Below are positions 1 to 9,089 of a stretch of 39,113 nt of DNA, one piece after another; position 1 is the stretch's first letter, and every line of letters starts with the position of its first letter. The DNA lies in assembly GCA_016200265.1 (NCBI GenBank), contig JACQFE010000061.1, positions 1-39,113 on the forward strand. Reading direction: 5' to 3'. Under the pieces are notes generated by a model. The model had not been told where the DNA came from, made no database searches, and was given only the letters and a program-made list of their open reading frames with translations. The translations under genes were made by a program, and so were the position numbers. The stretch is from Planctomycetota bacterium (GTDB taxonomy: Bacteria > Planctomycetota > Phycisphaerae > UBA1845).

Positions 1-1224
1 GTCCACGTCCTTGAAACGCAGCACGGAAAGCACCGGCCCAAAGATTTCTTCGCGAGCGATTTTCATGTCGTCGCGGACGTTGTCGAAAATGGTCGGCTCG
101 ATGAAGTAGCCGGCGCGGTCGATGCGTTTGCCGCCGGTGACGCAGCGAGCGCCCTCTTTGTTGCCCGCGTTGATATAGCCCATGATCGTGTTCGTATGCT
201 CCTCCGAAATTTGCGGGCCCTGCGCGGTCGAGGGATCGAAGGGATCGCCGACCTTTTGCTTTTTCGCACGCTGGACGAGGAAGTCCATCACTTTGTCGTA
301 GACGGCGTCCTCGACGAAAAGCCTTGAGCCCGCGACGCAGCATTGGCCCATGTTGTAGAAGAGCGCGAAGAACGAGAATTTTGCGGCCGCTTCCACGTCG
401 GCGTCGGCGAAGATGATGTTCGGACTCTTGCCGCCAAGTTCGAGCGTGACGCGCTTGAGGTTGCTTTCGGCGGCAGCTTTGAGAATCAGCTTGCCGACGG
501 CCGTGCTGCCGGTGAAAGCGACTTTGTCGATGTCGGTATGCGAAGCGATGGCCGCGCCGGCGGTTTCGCCAAAGCCGGTGACGACGTTGACAACGCCTTC
601 GGGATAGCCCGCTTCAAGAGCGAGTTCGGCGATGCGCAAGGCGGTTAAAGGCGTTTGCTCGGCTGGCTTGAGCACGGATGTGCAACCCGTCGCGAGGGCG
701 GGGCCCCACTTATAGGCGAGCATGAGCATCGGGAAATTCCAAGGGATGATTTGGCCGCACACGCCGACTGGCTCGTGGATCGTCTGGCACGCGAACGGAC
801 CGGCGACGGGAATCGACTTGCCGTGGATTTTGTCGGCCCAGCCCGCGTAATAGCGGAGAACCTGGAGCGTCGCGGGCAGGTCGCCGTTGAGCGAATCTCG
901 AATTGGCTTGCCGTTGTCGAGGGTTTCGAGGGCGGCCAGCTCCTTGGCGTTCTTCTCGATCAAGTCGGCGAGCTTGTTGAGCAGCTTGCCGCGCTCGGCG
1001 GGTGAGGTCCGCCGCCAGGCTTTGCCTTCGAACGCTTTTCGAGCGGCCTTCACCGCAAGATCGACGTCGGCCTTGTCTCCTTCGGCCACGTTGCAGATAA
1101 CGTCGCCGGTCGTGGGGTTGATGGTCTCAAATGTTTTTCCCGATGTGCTATCGGCCCATTTACCGTCGATGAGCATTTTCTTGTTAGAAACTTTCGGTGG
1201 TGCGATGGTTTCGGTAGTTGTCAC
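1..1224 (-). CDS. NAD(P)-dependent aldehyde dehydrogenase, 3' end cut by window edge
   Basis: Oxidises an aldehyde to the acid with NAD(P)+; likely cytoplasmic. About 408 codons are visible and the C-terminal ~80-90 residues lie off the left edge. Family hallmarks read on the minus strand: the nucleotide-binding segment IIPWNFP, the FTGSTAVGK turn, the general-base glutamate in [11 protein letters not shown], and the catalytic cysteine in GQCCVAGSR. The order and spacing match the classical ALDH1/ALDH2-type group. I chose the GTG at 1224 because a near-perfect AGGAGG lies 8 bases upstream; the first in-frame ATG is about 16 codons later and would cut into the conserved N-terminus. The gene runs the same way as the glycosyltransferase genes, but nothing ties it to them. 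The substrate cannot be told from sequence. Confidence 0.93.
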   Translation of the reverse strand, partial: MTTTETIAPPKVSNKKMLIDGKWADSTSGKTFETINPTTGDVICNVAEGDKADVDLAVKAARKAFEGKAWRRTSPAERGKLLNKLADLIEKNAKELAALETLDNGKPIRDSLNGDLPATLQVLRYYAGWADKIHGKSIPVAGPFACQTIHEPVGVCGQIIPWNFPMLMLAYKWGPALATGCTSVLKPAEQTPLTALRIAELALEAGYPEGVVNVVTGFGETAGAAIASHTDIDKVAFTGSTAVGKLILKAAAESNLKRVTLELGGKSPNIIFADADVEAAAKFSFFALFYNMGQCCVAGSRLFVEDAVYDKVMDFLVQRAKKQKVGDPFDPSTAQGPQISEEHTNTIMGYINAGNKEGARCVTGGKRIDRAGYFIEPTIFDNVRDDMKIAREEIFGPVLSVLRFKDVD

Positions 1225-1314
1225 AGTAAGATCCTCCTGTTTATTTCGATTCACGTTCAGTACGGAATGATCGCGGGCCTATGCGCGGCGTCAAGAGCGC
1301 GAAGAAGTTTCGGC

Positions 1315-2559
1315 CTATATTTCCCGCGTAATTTCGTGATATATCGCGGCATAGCCGTTCCAGGTGGCGTCGATGGACCAGTCGGCGGAGACGGATTTTG
1401 CGGCCGCTTGTCCGAGGCTTTGGGCGAGAGCTTGGTCGGTGAGCAGGCGCAGCATTGCCGAGGCGAGGTTTGAAGTGTCACCATATGGCACTATTAGGCC
1501 AGTGGTTTCGGGGGTGATGAGGTCGCGGCAGCCGGGGACATCGGTAGTGATGATGGGGCATCCAGCGGCCATTGCTTCGAGAAGGGCGTTGGGCAGGCCC
1601 TCGGTGCGTGAGGGGAACACGAACAGATCGCAGGCTTTGAGAAGCGAAGGCACATCCTGACGGGCACCAAGAAGCATTACGCGGTCTTTCAATTGCAAAC
1701 TCGCAACCTGGGATTCGACTTGAATGCGGATTGGGCCGTTGCCGACGAGAACCAGAGTCGGAGACTGAGGCAATGGATTTTCCGAGGGCGGAGGAATTGT
1801 CGATTGCCGATTGTCGATTGCCGATTTTGAATCAAAGCTCGACGATATTGAGGCGTTTTGCGGCGATTTGAGATTTGAGATTTGAGATTGAGAGATCGCT
1901 TGAGCGAAGGCGTCGAGAAGGAAGTCCAGTCCTTTGACCGGATCGAGGCGGCCGACCCAGAGGATCATGGCACTATCGTGGGCAACGCCGATTTTCGAGC
2001 GGTCGATCGGTTGCGCGCTTTGAATTCGCTGGGGATCGATGCCTCCGCGGACAAGGCGCAAGCGGTCGCGCGGAATTCCGGCGTGCGTGTGCAGATGTTC
2101 GATCACGGATGGCGAATTGCCGATCGTGAATCGGCAAAGTTCGTGCGTGTGGCGATCAACCCACAAATGCCAGGTGCGCTCGACTTCAACCGTTTGAATC
2201 TCGCAAATCAATCGCTCGCGCGGAAATTTCGCCAGGCGAGCGGCGAGTCGGGCGGCCAAATTCGCGTGAAATAGAAACGAGTGAATGATGCGTGGTCGAA
2301 GCTCTCGGATGAGACCTGAGAGTCGAGTGATGACGCGGATGTCCTTGCCGCTGCGACCGTTGCATGAATGAACGGTGAAGCCATCATCGCGTAGCATCTC
2401 GGCGACAGGTCCAAACGGTGCGAGCGAGACGACTTGAATTTGAGTCAGTTTGCCTTCCGACTGGCCGCGGTCGCGCATGGCGAGTGCGAGTCGGCGCAGG
2501 TGCAGGGGCACGCCGCCGAGTTCAAGGTCCGTGATGACATAGAGAATGTCGCATTGCAC
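1315..2559 (-). CDS. GT4-family glycosyltransferase (GT-B fold)
   Basis: Retaining glycosyltransferase that transfers a sugar from an activated nucleotide donor, probably during surface-polysaccharide synthesis. The 414-residue protein begins with the typical Rossmann start (ILYVITDLELGGVPLHL) and has the donor-site motif GRLDPVKGLDFLLDAF and the C-terminal EGLPNALLEAMAAG segment with its E-x7-E motif. The start is GTG at 2559, only 9 bases after the stop of the GT39-type gene, so the two are probably co-transcribed. An Asn/Ser/Gln-rich loop at about residues 223-255, between the donor-site motif and the next strand, is encoded by a short-repeat tract (1798-1893) and looks like an insertion. 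Acceptor and donor sugars are unknown. Confidence 0.88.
   Translation of the reverse strand: MQCDILYVITDLELGGVPLHLRRLALAMRDRGQSEGKLTQIQVVSLAPFGPVAEMLRDDGFTVHSCNGRSGKDIRVITRLSGLIRELRPRIIHSFLFHANLAARLAARLAKFPRERLICEIQTVEVERTWHLWVDRHTHELCRFTIGNSPSVIEHLHTHAGIPRDRLRLVRGGIDPQRIQSAQPIDRSKIGVAHDSAMILWVGRLDPVKGLDFLLDAFAQAISQSQISNLKSPQNASISSSFDSKSAIDNRQSTIPPPSENPLPQSPTLVLVGNGPIRIQVESQVASLQLKDRVMLLGARQDVPSLLKACDLFVFPSRTEGLPNALLEAMAAGCPIITTDVPGCRDLITPETTGLIVPYGDTSNLASAMLRLLTDQALAQSLGQAAAKSVSADWSIDATWNGYAAIYHEITREI
1798..1893. repeat. Heptamer repeat tract inside a GT4 gene
   Basis: Two sub-tracts of degenerate 7-base units: CGATTGC/CGATTGT copies at about 1800-1828 and GATTTGA copies at about 1866-1893, separated by about 35 bases of non-repeat sequence. 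The tract stays in frame and encodes a Ser/Asn/Gln-rich loop of the glycosyltransferase. Related units recur at 20757-20810 and 26930-26998. Confidence 0.75.
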
Positions 2560-2568
2560 AGTGAGAGT

Positions 2569-3390
2569 TCACCTTTCGAAGGAAGTTGGAGCATGGGATT
2601 TTGGTAGCCAGCCGCCGACGGATGAACGATCCCAGTTCCAATCGATTTCCGGGACCGGCCTATCTTTGCGGGCGAGCACGAACATGATCGGATCGTTTCG
2701 CGTTCCATCGCGGAAGTCCCAGCCGATGGGCTCGCCATAGTATTTCCGCAGGAATTCTTTCCATTCATTCCAAGGTTGTTCATTGAAAACCACGAGAATA
2801 AGACGCGGGGGGTCGCGGGAGAGTTCGTCGAGAAGAATCTTTCGGCGTTCGTCGGCGCCGGGATAGCCCGCGTGCAGGCCGGTGATCATCGTGTGGCGCG
2901 AAGCGCAGCGGCGATGCGCGTAATAGTAGATCGAGGCGTCGTTGCCGAAGACGAAAATACGATCGTCGGGATCGGTGACTCTGGCCACATTTTCGCCCTG
3001 CCCTTGGCCCCAGAAATCGCGGGAGTTGTAGCGCTTCACGGTGATGCCGAACGGCGCCTGCAAGAGGTAATGTCGAATCTCGGTGACGCAAAGGGCTGCA
3101 ATGACTACCGCGATGATCAAACAGGGAAGGATCCGCCGTAGCGTGTTCGGTTTAGGTTCTTGGAGTAACACAACATCGCCGCCGATCAGACACGTTGCGC
3201 TTTCAACAATCCTGCCGACGAGCACAGTGCAGCCAAGAACAAGGCTTGGAATCATCAGGTAGTAATAATGCGGCCAAAACCAGCCCGGAAGGCACGTGGC
3301 CACGTACCCCGCGAGGACCAAAGCGAGCACGAGCGCGGCATCGACGCTCTTGCGGCGAATCATTTCAATCGCCAGCCAAATCGTGGCCAC
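2569..3390 (-). CDS. GT39-type membrane glycosyltransferase, C-terminal half (frameshifted)
   Basis: C-terminal half of a polytopic glycosyltransferase of the dolichyl-phosphate-mannose mannosyltransferase type. It has several hydrophobic helices in the first ~115 residues and then a soluble domain ending near residue 273, like the C-terminal extracytoplasmic part of these enzymes. The listed start is a GTG without a convincing ribosome site, and it lies inside the end of the upstream half (3360-4193). The reading frame is open further upstream (LAKYPATFRP before the GTG), as expected if the two halves were once one gene. The two halves add up to about 540 residues, the usual family length. 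Either a natural single-base frameshift or a sequence error; both halves look otherwise intact. Confidence 0.7.
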   Translation of the reverse strand: MATIWLAIEMIRRKSVDAALVLALVLAGYVATCLPGWFWPHYYYLMIPSLVLGCTVLVGRIVESATCLIGGDVVLLQEPKPNTLRRILPCLIIAVVIAALCVTEIRHYLLQAPFGITVKRYNSRDFWGQGQGENVARVTDPDDRIFVFGNDASIYYYAHRRCASRHTMITGLHAGYPGADERRKILLDELSRDPPRLILVVFNEQPWNEWKEFLRKYYGEPIGWDFRDGTRNDPIMFVLARKDRPVPEIDWNWDRSSVGGWLPKSHAPTSFER

Positions 3391-4193
3391 TGGCCGAAAC
3401 GTTGCAGGATATTTTGCGAGGCGTCGCTGTAGGCGAGATTAAATGTGAATACGGCGTCGATGAATTCGTGCCAACGATTTGTCATTGAAAAATAAAAGAA
3501 CGTGCCTGACCACAGAATCGCGGGCGCTAGGCTGAAAATGACGATGACCGTGGCTGCTCTCTTGAGGGAAAGGCTCATTTGTTGACGAATCAAGGCAAAC
3601 ACAAGGACAACGCACAAGAATAGCCAATGGATCGCGACGTTCGTTTTGAGGCTCGATGCGAGCGCAAGAGCCGCACCGGCCAGAAACACGCGGATAAGAT
3701 TTCGCGGTTCAAGCGCCAACCACCAAGCGCAGAGGATCAGTGTGTTCATGTAGATTTCGCGGTTGCATCCTTCGCCGGCGGCGCCGGGATCGGATGAAGC
3801 CAGTGCGAAGAGGAATGCGGCGGTGATTCCTGCGGCACGTCCGCCGATTCGCCTGGCAATTGCGTAAAGGAGCAACAATGACGCAAGTGAAAACGCCATG
3901 GCCATCCATCGAAACACGAGCGGGCTGTCGCCGAAGATTGCGATCACGCCCGCGAACAATGCAAAGACACCGGGCGGCTGGTGATCCCAGACATCGACGT
4001 ACAGGCGGTCGCCGGCCAGCAGCCTCGAACCGATGTACGCGTAATTGCACTCATCCGTCTCCAGCGGCAACGAGAAGGCATGCAAGCGGAGCGTGACCAA
4101 TAAGGCGGCTGCGAGCGTGAGAACGATCAGGTCACGGAATGACCACCGGGGTTGTTTTTCGTAGTCGAGAGCAGCGGCGAGTGAATCGGCCAT
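3360..4193 (-). CDS. GT39-type membrane glycosyltransferase, N-terminal half (frameshifted)
   Basis: N-terminal half of a PMT_2/GT39-type enzyme that transfers a sugar from a polyprenyl-phosphate donor on the outer side of the inner membrane. After the first transmembrane helix comes the catalytic-loop signature: the acidic pair in LETDECNYAYIG, LLAGDRLYVDVWDHQPPG, then alternating hydrophobic helices. The frame ends soon after the string QRFGQWPRF, where the C-terminal half continues in the -1 frame (31-base overlap). ATG at 4193 gives a sensible cytoplasmic N-terminus. It is divergent from the MBL-fold gene at 4281, so the ~80 bases between them probably hold both promoters. With the break uncorrected, the product would lack the C-terminal membrane segments. 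Confidence 0.72.
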   Translation of the reverse strand: MADSLAAALDYEKQPRWSFRDLIVLTLAAALLVTLRLHAFSLPLETDECNYAYIGSRLLAGDRLYVDVWDHQPPGVFALFAGVIAIFGDSPLVFRWMAMAFSLASLLLLYAIARRIGGRAAGITAAFLFALASSDPGAAGEGCNREIYMNTLILCAWWLALEPRNLIRVFLAGAALALASSLKTNVAIHWLFLCVVLVFALIRQQMSLSLKRAATVIVIFSLAPAILWSGTFFYFSMTNRWHEFIDAVFTFNLAYSDASQNILQRFGQWPRFGWRLK

Positions 4194-4280
4194 TTCTCGG
4201 ATCGTAGCTGGATCGCCTTCATGTTTCTACACGCACATTTTTTCGTCGACAGTCGCCGCCCGCCCGATACAATGTTCCGC

Positions 4281-5042
4281 ATGCAGACTTTCTCCCTGCA
4301 ATCAGGATCCAATGGGAATTGCATCTACGTCGAGGCGGGCGACGTGCGGTTGCTTTTTGACGCCGGCATCAGCGGCACGATGGCCGCCAATCGCATGGCT
4401 CATTATGGCCGCGACATTCGCGAAGTCGATGCGCTGGTCATCTCTCACGATCACATCGACCACATTCGCTGTGCGGGCATTTTTCAACGGAAATTCGGCT
4501 TCCCAGTGTACATGACGCGGGCCACGCAACAGGCCACGTGGTGCGATTTGGGTAAGCTTCGCGATGTCCGGTATTTTCAATCCGGTGACTTGCTGACTTT
4601 TGGCCGAGTCACGGTGCAAACGGTGCGCACTCCGCATGACGCCGCTGACGGGGTCGTGTTTGTGATTGAATTCGAGGGAAAGCGGTTGGGTATCTTCACT
4701 GATCTGGGGCATCCGTTCGGGGGTTTTCAGGTGCTCTTGGAATCCGTTGATGCGGCCTATCTGGAAGCCAACTATGAACCGGAGATGCTCGAGAACGGCC
4801 CGTACCCGCCGCACTTGAAGGAACGGATTCGCGGTGACGGCGGCCACCTTTCCAATCAGGAGTCGGCCACTTTGCTTCGTGCCTGCTCGCGACGGCGACC
4901 GAAATGGATTGCCGTAGCCCATCTGAGTGAGGAAAACAATCGCCCGGAACATGCCATGAACGCCCAATACGACGCCGTGGGTCGCGATTATCCGGTCTAT
5001 CTCGCACCCCGTCATGGCTACTCCGAGCTGCTTTGCATTTGA
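4281..5042 (+). CDS. MBL-fold metallo-hydrolase (YycJ/WalJ-like)
   Basis: Predicted zinc-dependent hydrolase of the beta-lactamase-like superfamily, resembling the YycJ/WalJ group, whose members are thought to act on nucleic acid. The 253-residue protein opens with the family start LQSGSNGNCIYVE and carries the metal motif HDHIDH (HxHxDH) at residues 56-61, with further candidate ligands at HD in RTPHDAADG, TDLGH, and the late H in PRHGYSE. ATG 4281 puts the first strand exactly at the N-terminus as in relatives; ATG at 4272 (3 residues more) or 4221 are possible but less family-like. No strong Shine-Dalgarno sequence is visible. It stands alone between divergent and unrelated genes. Confidence 0.85.
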   Translation: MQTFSLQSGSNGNCIYVEAGDVRLLFDAGISGTMAANRMAHYGRDIREVDALVISHDHIDHIRCAGIFQRKFGFPVYMTRATQQATWCDLGKLRDVRYFQSGDLLTFGRVTVQTVRTPHDAADGVVFVIEFEGKRLGIFTDLGHPFGGFQVLLESVDAAYLEANYEPEMLENGPYPPHLKERIRGDGGHLSNQESATLLRACSRRRPKWIAVAHLSEENNRPEHAMNAQYDAVGRDYPVYLAPRHGYSELLCI

Positions 5043-5245
5043 GTGATTTTTTCGAATTTTCAGCTATTTCACGGCAGATCTTGAGGCCCATTGAAGAAGT
5101 GTGCCCCCGATTCCGACTGGCGAAGATCCGCAGAATGCGACGATAAGGGATGAAATTATGCCGGGTTCTGGCGCTATTGCGCGCAGAATGCGCGAGCTTT
5201 GGGTTCAAGGACAGCTTCGACACTTTTCGGAAGGAGCCTGTAGAA

Positions 5246-6760
5246 ATGAGTGGAGAAACTCGGATTTTTGCGAAACAAATCGCAATATCGTTGCTGGTGG
5301 CGGTCTGTTCAACTTCTGTCGTACTGGCGGCCTCCGGGCAGGTCACGATTCCAGCGGGTTCAGATGCATTTGTCACCGTTCACGGCGGCGGACAGACCTT
5401 CCAGGATTTCTCGCAGAACCCGATACCCGCGAATTTCTTTCTGCCGGGATCGGACCCGTTCACGGGCAAGGTGGAGTTCGAGGGAATGCCGGTCGTCGGC
5501 GACCAAATCGACACGGTCATCGCCCGATTGCAGGACGTCGTCCTCACCGGACCGGGCAGCTCAGCCACCGTGCCGATCCAGGCCCAGGCGATTCGATTTG
5601 AATACATTGATCCGCTCACCGTGACGACGACCGGCGTGTCGTCCCAATGGGCGGTTCGTGCGGAGATTTTTTCATTCGGCAACGTGCAACAGCCTGTGGG
5701 CACGATGACGATTCATCAAACTTCTGAAATCGGCGGGACGTTCGACTCCACCTTGACAGTCATTCCCGTTTTTACTTTTTTCCGGCTTCCTGATTTCACA
5801 AGTCCGCTTACACTCACCGGTCAACAGATCACGTTCACATCGACGGGGGTGTCCTGGGTCTTCGATCGAGGCACGTGTGATGTGGAGACGATCGACTCGC
5901 CGACCTCCGCAGTTCTTCCTTCGGCGACGGTCCTGATCTCTCCGACGTCGAGCAACTTCCAGCCGGGCCTGACGATTGGGTGCGATGGAAAGTGCATTTG
6001 GACACTGACTCGTGAGGAACAGCAACTGGCTCAACACGGCATTTTGCCGGCTCGCTTGACGATCGGCGACGATACGGATGGCGACGGATTGCGCGATGAT
6101 TGCGACAATTGCCCGAATGATTCGAACCCCAATCAAGAAGACGGCGACCATGACTTCGTCGGAGACGCGTGCGATAACTGTCCGACGGTCGCGAACTGCG
6201 ATCAGGCCGATGCGGATCACGACGGCCTTGGCGACGCCTGTGACAACTGCCCCAATGAACCCAACGCCAACCAGGACGACGGCGACAATGATGGGATCGG
6301 TGATTTGTGCGACAATTGTCCGAATGTGGAGAATCCCGATCAGACCGACACCGACGGGGACGGCATCGGCGACTCGTGTGACAATTGCCCGAATGACCCG
6401 AACCCGGATCAAGCGGACGCGGACAATGACGGCGTCGGAGATGCCTGTGCGAGTGTCGATTCAGACGGCGATGGCGTACCCGATGGCACGGATAACTGCC
6501 CGCACGTCGCCAACGCCGGTCAGGCCGACGCGGATGGTGACGGAGTCGGTGATGCGTGCGACAATTGTCCGAACGTTGCGAACCCGAACCAGGCCGATGA
6601 TGACCACGACGGCACTGGAAACGCATGCGAAGGCCCCATCACCGGGCCGGCCCCCTCTTTTTGCATTCCCATCGGGCTTACACTTCCCGTGCTGATTGCG
6701 ATGCTGTTGTGCATGAAATTGCTGCGTTCTCGCGGTGTGCTGATGATGATACGCAAATGA
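5246..6760 (+). CDS. Secreted thrombospondin type-3 repeat protein with C-terminal membrane anchor
   Basis: A 504-residue exported protein. Residues 1-29 form a signal peptide ending near VVLAASG. Residues ~30-270 are a beta-rich region of unknown function. Residues ~276-465 hold nine calcium-binding type-3 units of the form DxDxDGxGDxCDNCPN, each with paired cysteines and acidic loop residues. The end has a hydrophobic helix followed by basic residues, like a sorting or anchoring tail. The start at 5246 is favoured by AAGGAG 9 bases upstream and directly precedes the signal peptide; an upstream extension of the frame to 5150 is not convincing. Type-3 repeats rigidify on Ca2+ binding, so a cell-surface structural or adhesive role is inferred. 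Highly similar DNA repeats make unit gain or loss likely. Confidence 0.88.
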   Translation: MSGETRIFAKQIAISLLVAVCSTSVVLAASGQVTIPAGSDAFVTVHGGGQTFQDFSQNPIPANFFLPGSDPFTGKVEFEGMPVVGDQIDTVIARLQDVVLTGPGSSATVPIQAQAIRFEYIDPLTVTTTGVSSQWAVRAEIFSFGNVQQPVGTMTIHQTSEIGGTFDSTLTVIPVFTFFRLPDFTSPLTLTGQQITFTSTGVSWVFDRGTCDVETIDSPTSAVLPSATVLISPTSSNFQPGLTIGCDGKCIWTLTREEQQLAQHGILPARLTIGDDTDGDGLRDDCDNCPNDSNPNQEDGDHDFVGDACDNCPTVANCDQADADHDGLGDACDNCPNEPNANQDDGDNDGIGDLCDNCPNVENPDQTDTDGDGIGDSCDNCPNDPNPDQADADNDGVGDACASVDSDGDGVPDGTDNCPHVANAGQADADGDGVGDACDNCPNVANPNQADDDHDGTGNACEGPITGPAPSFCIPIGLTLPVLIAMLLCMKLLRSRGVLMMIRK

Positions 6761-6789
6761 GGACGAATTTGTGAAAGTTAGTGCGGCGT

Positions 6790-6830
6790 GAGGCGGGGTG
6801 CTTCCTTTCGGGACGCCCCGCCTCTGTTTT
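6790..6830 (+). terminator. Rho-independent-type terminator
   Basis: An 11-bp GC-rich stem (GAGGCGGGGTG at 6790-6800 pairing with CGCCCCGCCTC at 6814-6824, one T-G wobble), a 13-base loop, and TGTTTT after it. It lies 30 bases downstream of the thrombospondin-repeat gene and before the next gene, so it probably ends that transcript. Confidence 0.8.
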
Positions 6831-6954
6831 GCGTGAAGTCGATTGCATTTTCCCAATGCTCGATCCCGAGCTTCAAGTTTCGACGGGCCATGTGAAATCC
6901 GGTACATTGGGCTTTTCTACCCTGAATGAGTTCTTGTTTGATGAAGGAACAACA

Positions 6955-7740
6955 ATGAAAAAGCTGGCGTTTGCAACGTTGCTTGGGATGAACATCCTGA
7001 CCGGCCGAGTTGTGCAGGCTGCTGATTTGGAAGCCGCGGAGAAGGCCATCATCGATTTGACAGCGCAAACCAAGTCACTGGAAGTTCACAGCAAGACGAC
7101 CCAGTCGTTCTCCCAACAGGGACACGATTTAGATACCCTGATGGACGGCATGTATGCCTTTCTGCGCAAGGGCGATCGCCTGCTGTATCGATCCGACGTC
7201 AAGAACCGAAACGTGCTCAAGAAGCCAGACGGCACTTCCGCACAAACCGAAACACGTTCCTTGATCATCAACGATGGGGAATTTGTTTATGCGCTGAATG
7301 AAGGGCCCGACGGGAAGTCGGCGATGAAGAACATGGCCAACGCGAACATCAGTTACGTGGTGGATCGCGTGTATTTCGACCGTCTCGCAAAGCAATACTC
7401 GGTCGAACTGGCGTCTGAGGAAACGGTCAACGACAAGCCGCACTATGTCATTGAGTGCAGCGCCAGAAACACGCCGCCCGGCGGGGTGGCCAAGATGAGG
7501 CTTTATTTCGACAAGAAGACCGGTGTGAACACAAAGACCGTCGGCATCGATTCCGATGGAAAAACAATCATGACAACGACGGCGACGGAAATCAAGGTGA
7601 ATCCTTCCTTGCCGGACGATTATTTTATCTTCAAGGCACCCGAGGGAGTGGAAGTCAAGGATGTGACTCATTCTCCGGAAAAGTCGAGGCAACCTTCACC
7701 GGCGCCGACTCCGGCGGAAGAAGTCCCGAAGAAGCCATAG
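6955..7740 (+). CDS. Secreted LolA/DUF2092-like lipoprotein-sorting-fold protein
   Basis: A 261-residue protein with a clear signal peptide (MKKLAFATLLGMNILTGRVV, cleavage near QAAD). The body alternates beta strands and short helices in the manner of the LolA/LolB half-barrel: an early helix that measures membrane-related lipid in LolA, then DRLLYRSDV, ETRSLIINDGEFVY, KMRLYFDKKTG and a final DDYFIFKAPEGVEV strand. Proteins of this group carry lipid-like ligands or lipoproteins in the periplasm; this one has no lipobox. The tail is Pro/Lys rich. ATG 6955 is chosen because the signal peptide starts there (GAAGGA about 7 bases upstream); the frame is open upstream but does not look coding. Function inferred from fold only. 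Confidence 0.72.
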   Translation: MKKLAFATLLGMNILTGRVVQAADLEAAEKAIIDLTAQTKSLEVHSKTTQSFSQQGHDLDTLMDGMYAFLRKGDRLLYRSDVKNRNVLKKPDGTSAQTETRSLIINDGEFVYALNEGPDGKSAMKNMANANISYVVDRVYFDRLAKQYSVELASEETVNDKPHYVIECSARNTPPGGVAKMRLYFDKKTGVNTKTVGIDSDGKTIMTTTATEIKVNPSLPDDYFIFKAPEGVEVKDVTHSPEKSRQPSPAPTPAEEVPKKP

Positions 7741-7767
7741 TTCAAATTGATTTTCGGAATCGCGTGC

Positions 7768-8097
7768 TTACGGCGAGATGACCACAATTTGCGAACAGAT
7801 TGCACGCAGTTCCTCATACGTGTCAAGACAATCATCGATCGCGTGGTCCATCGCGTGACATTCAAGCTTGCGTGCTTTCTCCGTGAGGACGGGGTACCCG
7901 TATCCACCGCCAATGCCCTTGAGCTGATGAGCGGCCGCCCGTAATGCGTCGAAATCGGCCGACCGTAGCGCGGCATCCATTTTTTTCAGCCTCTGCGGCA
8001 AACTGTTCGCGAACTCGATGAGTAAGCCTGCGAATGAGGAATCGTCACTCGCGAGTTCCGAACGGATTGGCGAATGGTGATTGACCACCTGTTCCAT
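7768..8097 (-). CDS. Hpt (histidine phosphotransfer) domain protein
   Basis: A small 109-residue protein that is almost entirely one histidine-phosphotransfer domain: a four-helix bundle with the phospho-accepting histidine at residue 57 in the signature HQLKGIGGGYG. It would shuttle phosphate between a hybrid sensor kinase or response regulator and another receiver. The ATG at 8097 follows GAGG by 6 bases. The frame remains open upstream into the UbiA gene, but that part is not Hpt-like, so the short form is preferred. No kinase or response regulator lies nearby, so its partners must be encoded elsewhere. It converges on the LolA-like gene. Confidence 0.85.
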   Translation of the reverse strand: MEQVVNHHSPIRSELASDDSSFAGLLIEFANSLPQRLKKMDAALRSADFDALRAAAHQLKGIGGGYGYPVLTEKARKLECHAMDHAIDDCLDTYEELRAICSQIVVISP

Positions 8098-8207
8098 TTC
8101 GCACCTCGACAATTGACCCTGAACCGCAAATCTACATCGGCCAAGCGGAGGCGTGACTTGCATTGCTTGGCGCCCCAGGGATTGCGCGAATTCGACCGGA
8201 ATTCCCG

Positions 8208-9089
8208 TCAGGTCACGCGCAGGCGGCGGGCGAGCAAAAATGCCGGAATAGAGAGACTTGCAATGCAAACAGACGCGACAGGCATACCTCTTGTCAGAAC
8301 CAGGCAGGCGTCGAACAGAGCAATTCCGATGACGAATCGCTTCACCGCGCGCTGGACGAACAAGGGCTTTGGTGAAAAAGTTGCGCGAACGCCATTGTAG
8401 CCCAACCATATTGTCAGCGAGAGAATGGCGATCACTGAAAAAACCGCCATGTTGGCGGAGGCTTGTCGATCCAGGAAAAGAAGCGCCGCCACCGAAAGTG
8501 ACACACCGGCCGCGCCGATTCCAAGTTGAATTGGTGAACTGCTGCCGGCCTCTCGACGGGCGAAAATTGTAAGGGAGGTTACATAGATGGTCATGAGCGC
8601 AACAGGTTTCGCCCAAGTCTCAGTTGCGAGGGGATTAACGAGCGCCATACCAAGCAATAGGTTTAGGCCTCGACATGCGCCCATGAAGATCGGCGAAAGC
8701 GGAGCTTGTTTCAACGCCGCATCATAGAGAACGATGCACAATACGATTCCCAAGGCGATGATCGCGCATCTCAGGGAAAGCGTCATGGCGATCGCGACTG
8801 CCGCAGCAAGGAGAACGATTGAAATTCTTAGTGCGGTCGCATGCGAAATTCGCCCCGATGGGATCGGACGAGAAGGCCGCTCGCGCAGGTCCGTCGCGAC
8901 ATCGCAAACGTCATTGAGTGCCACGCCGCCGGCATAAAGAAGCATCGACGCCGCACCGAGCCACAGCCATGATTTGAAGTCCGCGGGCGAGCCGCCCGCA
9001 TAGAGAAACCCGGCAATACTGTCGCCGGCGGCCGTAAAGAGATTCGGCAGGCGCACCAGATCGAGATAGTCACGAATTCTCGTCTTCAC
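8208..9089 (-). CDS. UbiA-family prenyltransferase, EboC-like
   Basis: A 293-residue membrane protein of the UbiA superfamily with about eight or nine helices. The first aspartate-rich motif is intact (NDVCDVATD at residues 59-67), followed by ERPSRPIPSGRIS, a wording I associate with the EboC subgroup of the ebo metabolite cluster. Where classical UbiA enzymes have a second DxxxD motif, this protein reads ARREAGSS, so standard prenyl-transfer chemistry is doubtful. The GTG start at 9089 overlaps the stop of the TIM-barrel gene (GTGA), indicating translational coupling. In known ebo clusters EboC sits beside a xylose-isomerase-like protein, which fits this pair. The EboC assignment is inference from motif wording and context. 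Confidence 0.75.
   Translation of the reverse strand: MKTRIRDYLDLVRLPNLFTAAGDSIAGFLYAGGSPADFKSWLWLGAASMLLYAGGVALNDVCDVATDLRERPSRPIPSGRISHATALRISIVLLAAAVAIAMTLSLRCAIIALGIVLCIVLYDAALKQAPLSPIFMGACRGLNLLLGMALVNPLATETWAKPVALMTIYVTSLTIFARREAGSSSPIQLGIGAAGVSLSVAALLFLDRQASANMAVFSVIAILSLTIWLGYNGVRATFSPKPLFVQRAVKRFVIGIALFDACLVLTRGMPVASVCIASLSIPAFLLARRLRVT

Noticed and set aside
4302..5015. 237-codon minus-strand frame opposite the MBL-fold gene
   Set aside because: Antisense shadow; the plus frame has the HxHxDH site and family start.
5672..6626. Long open frames on the minus strand opposite the thrombospondin-repeat gene
   Set aside because: They mirror the repeat DNA, are Arg/His/Val-biased with no domain or ribosome site, and the plus-strand frame has a signal peptide and clear motifs.
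8098..8616. Longer Hpt protein starting upstream in the UbiA gene
   Set aside because: The extra N-terminus would overlap the UbiA gene and lacks any family similarity; ATG 8097 has a ribosome site.
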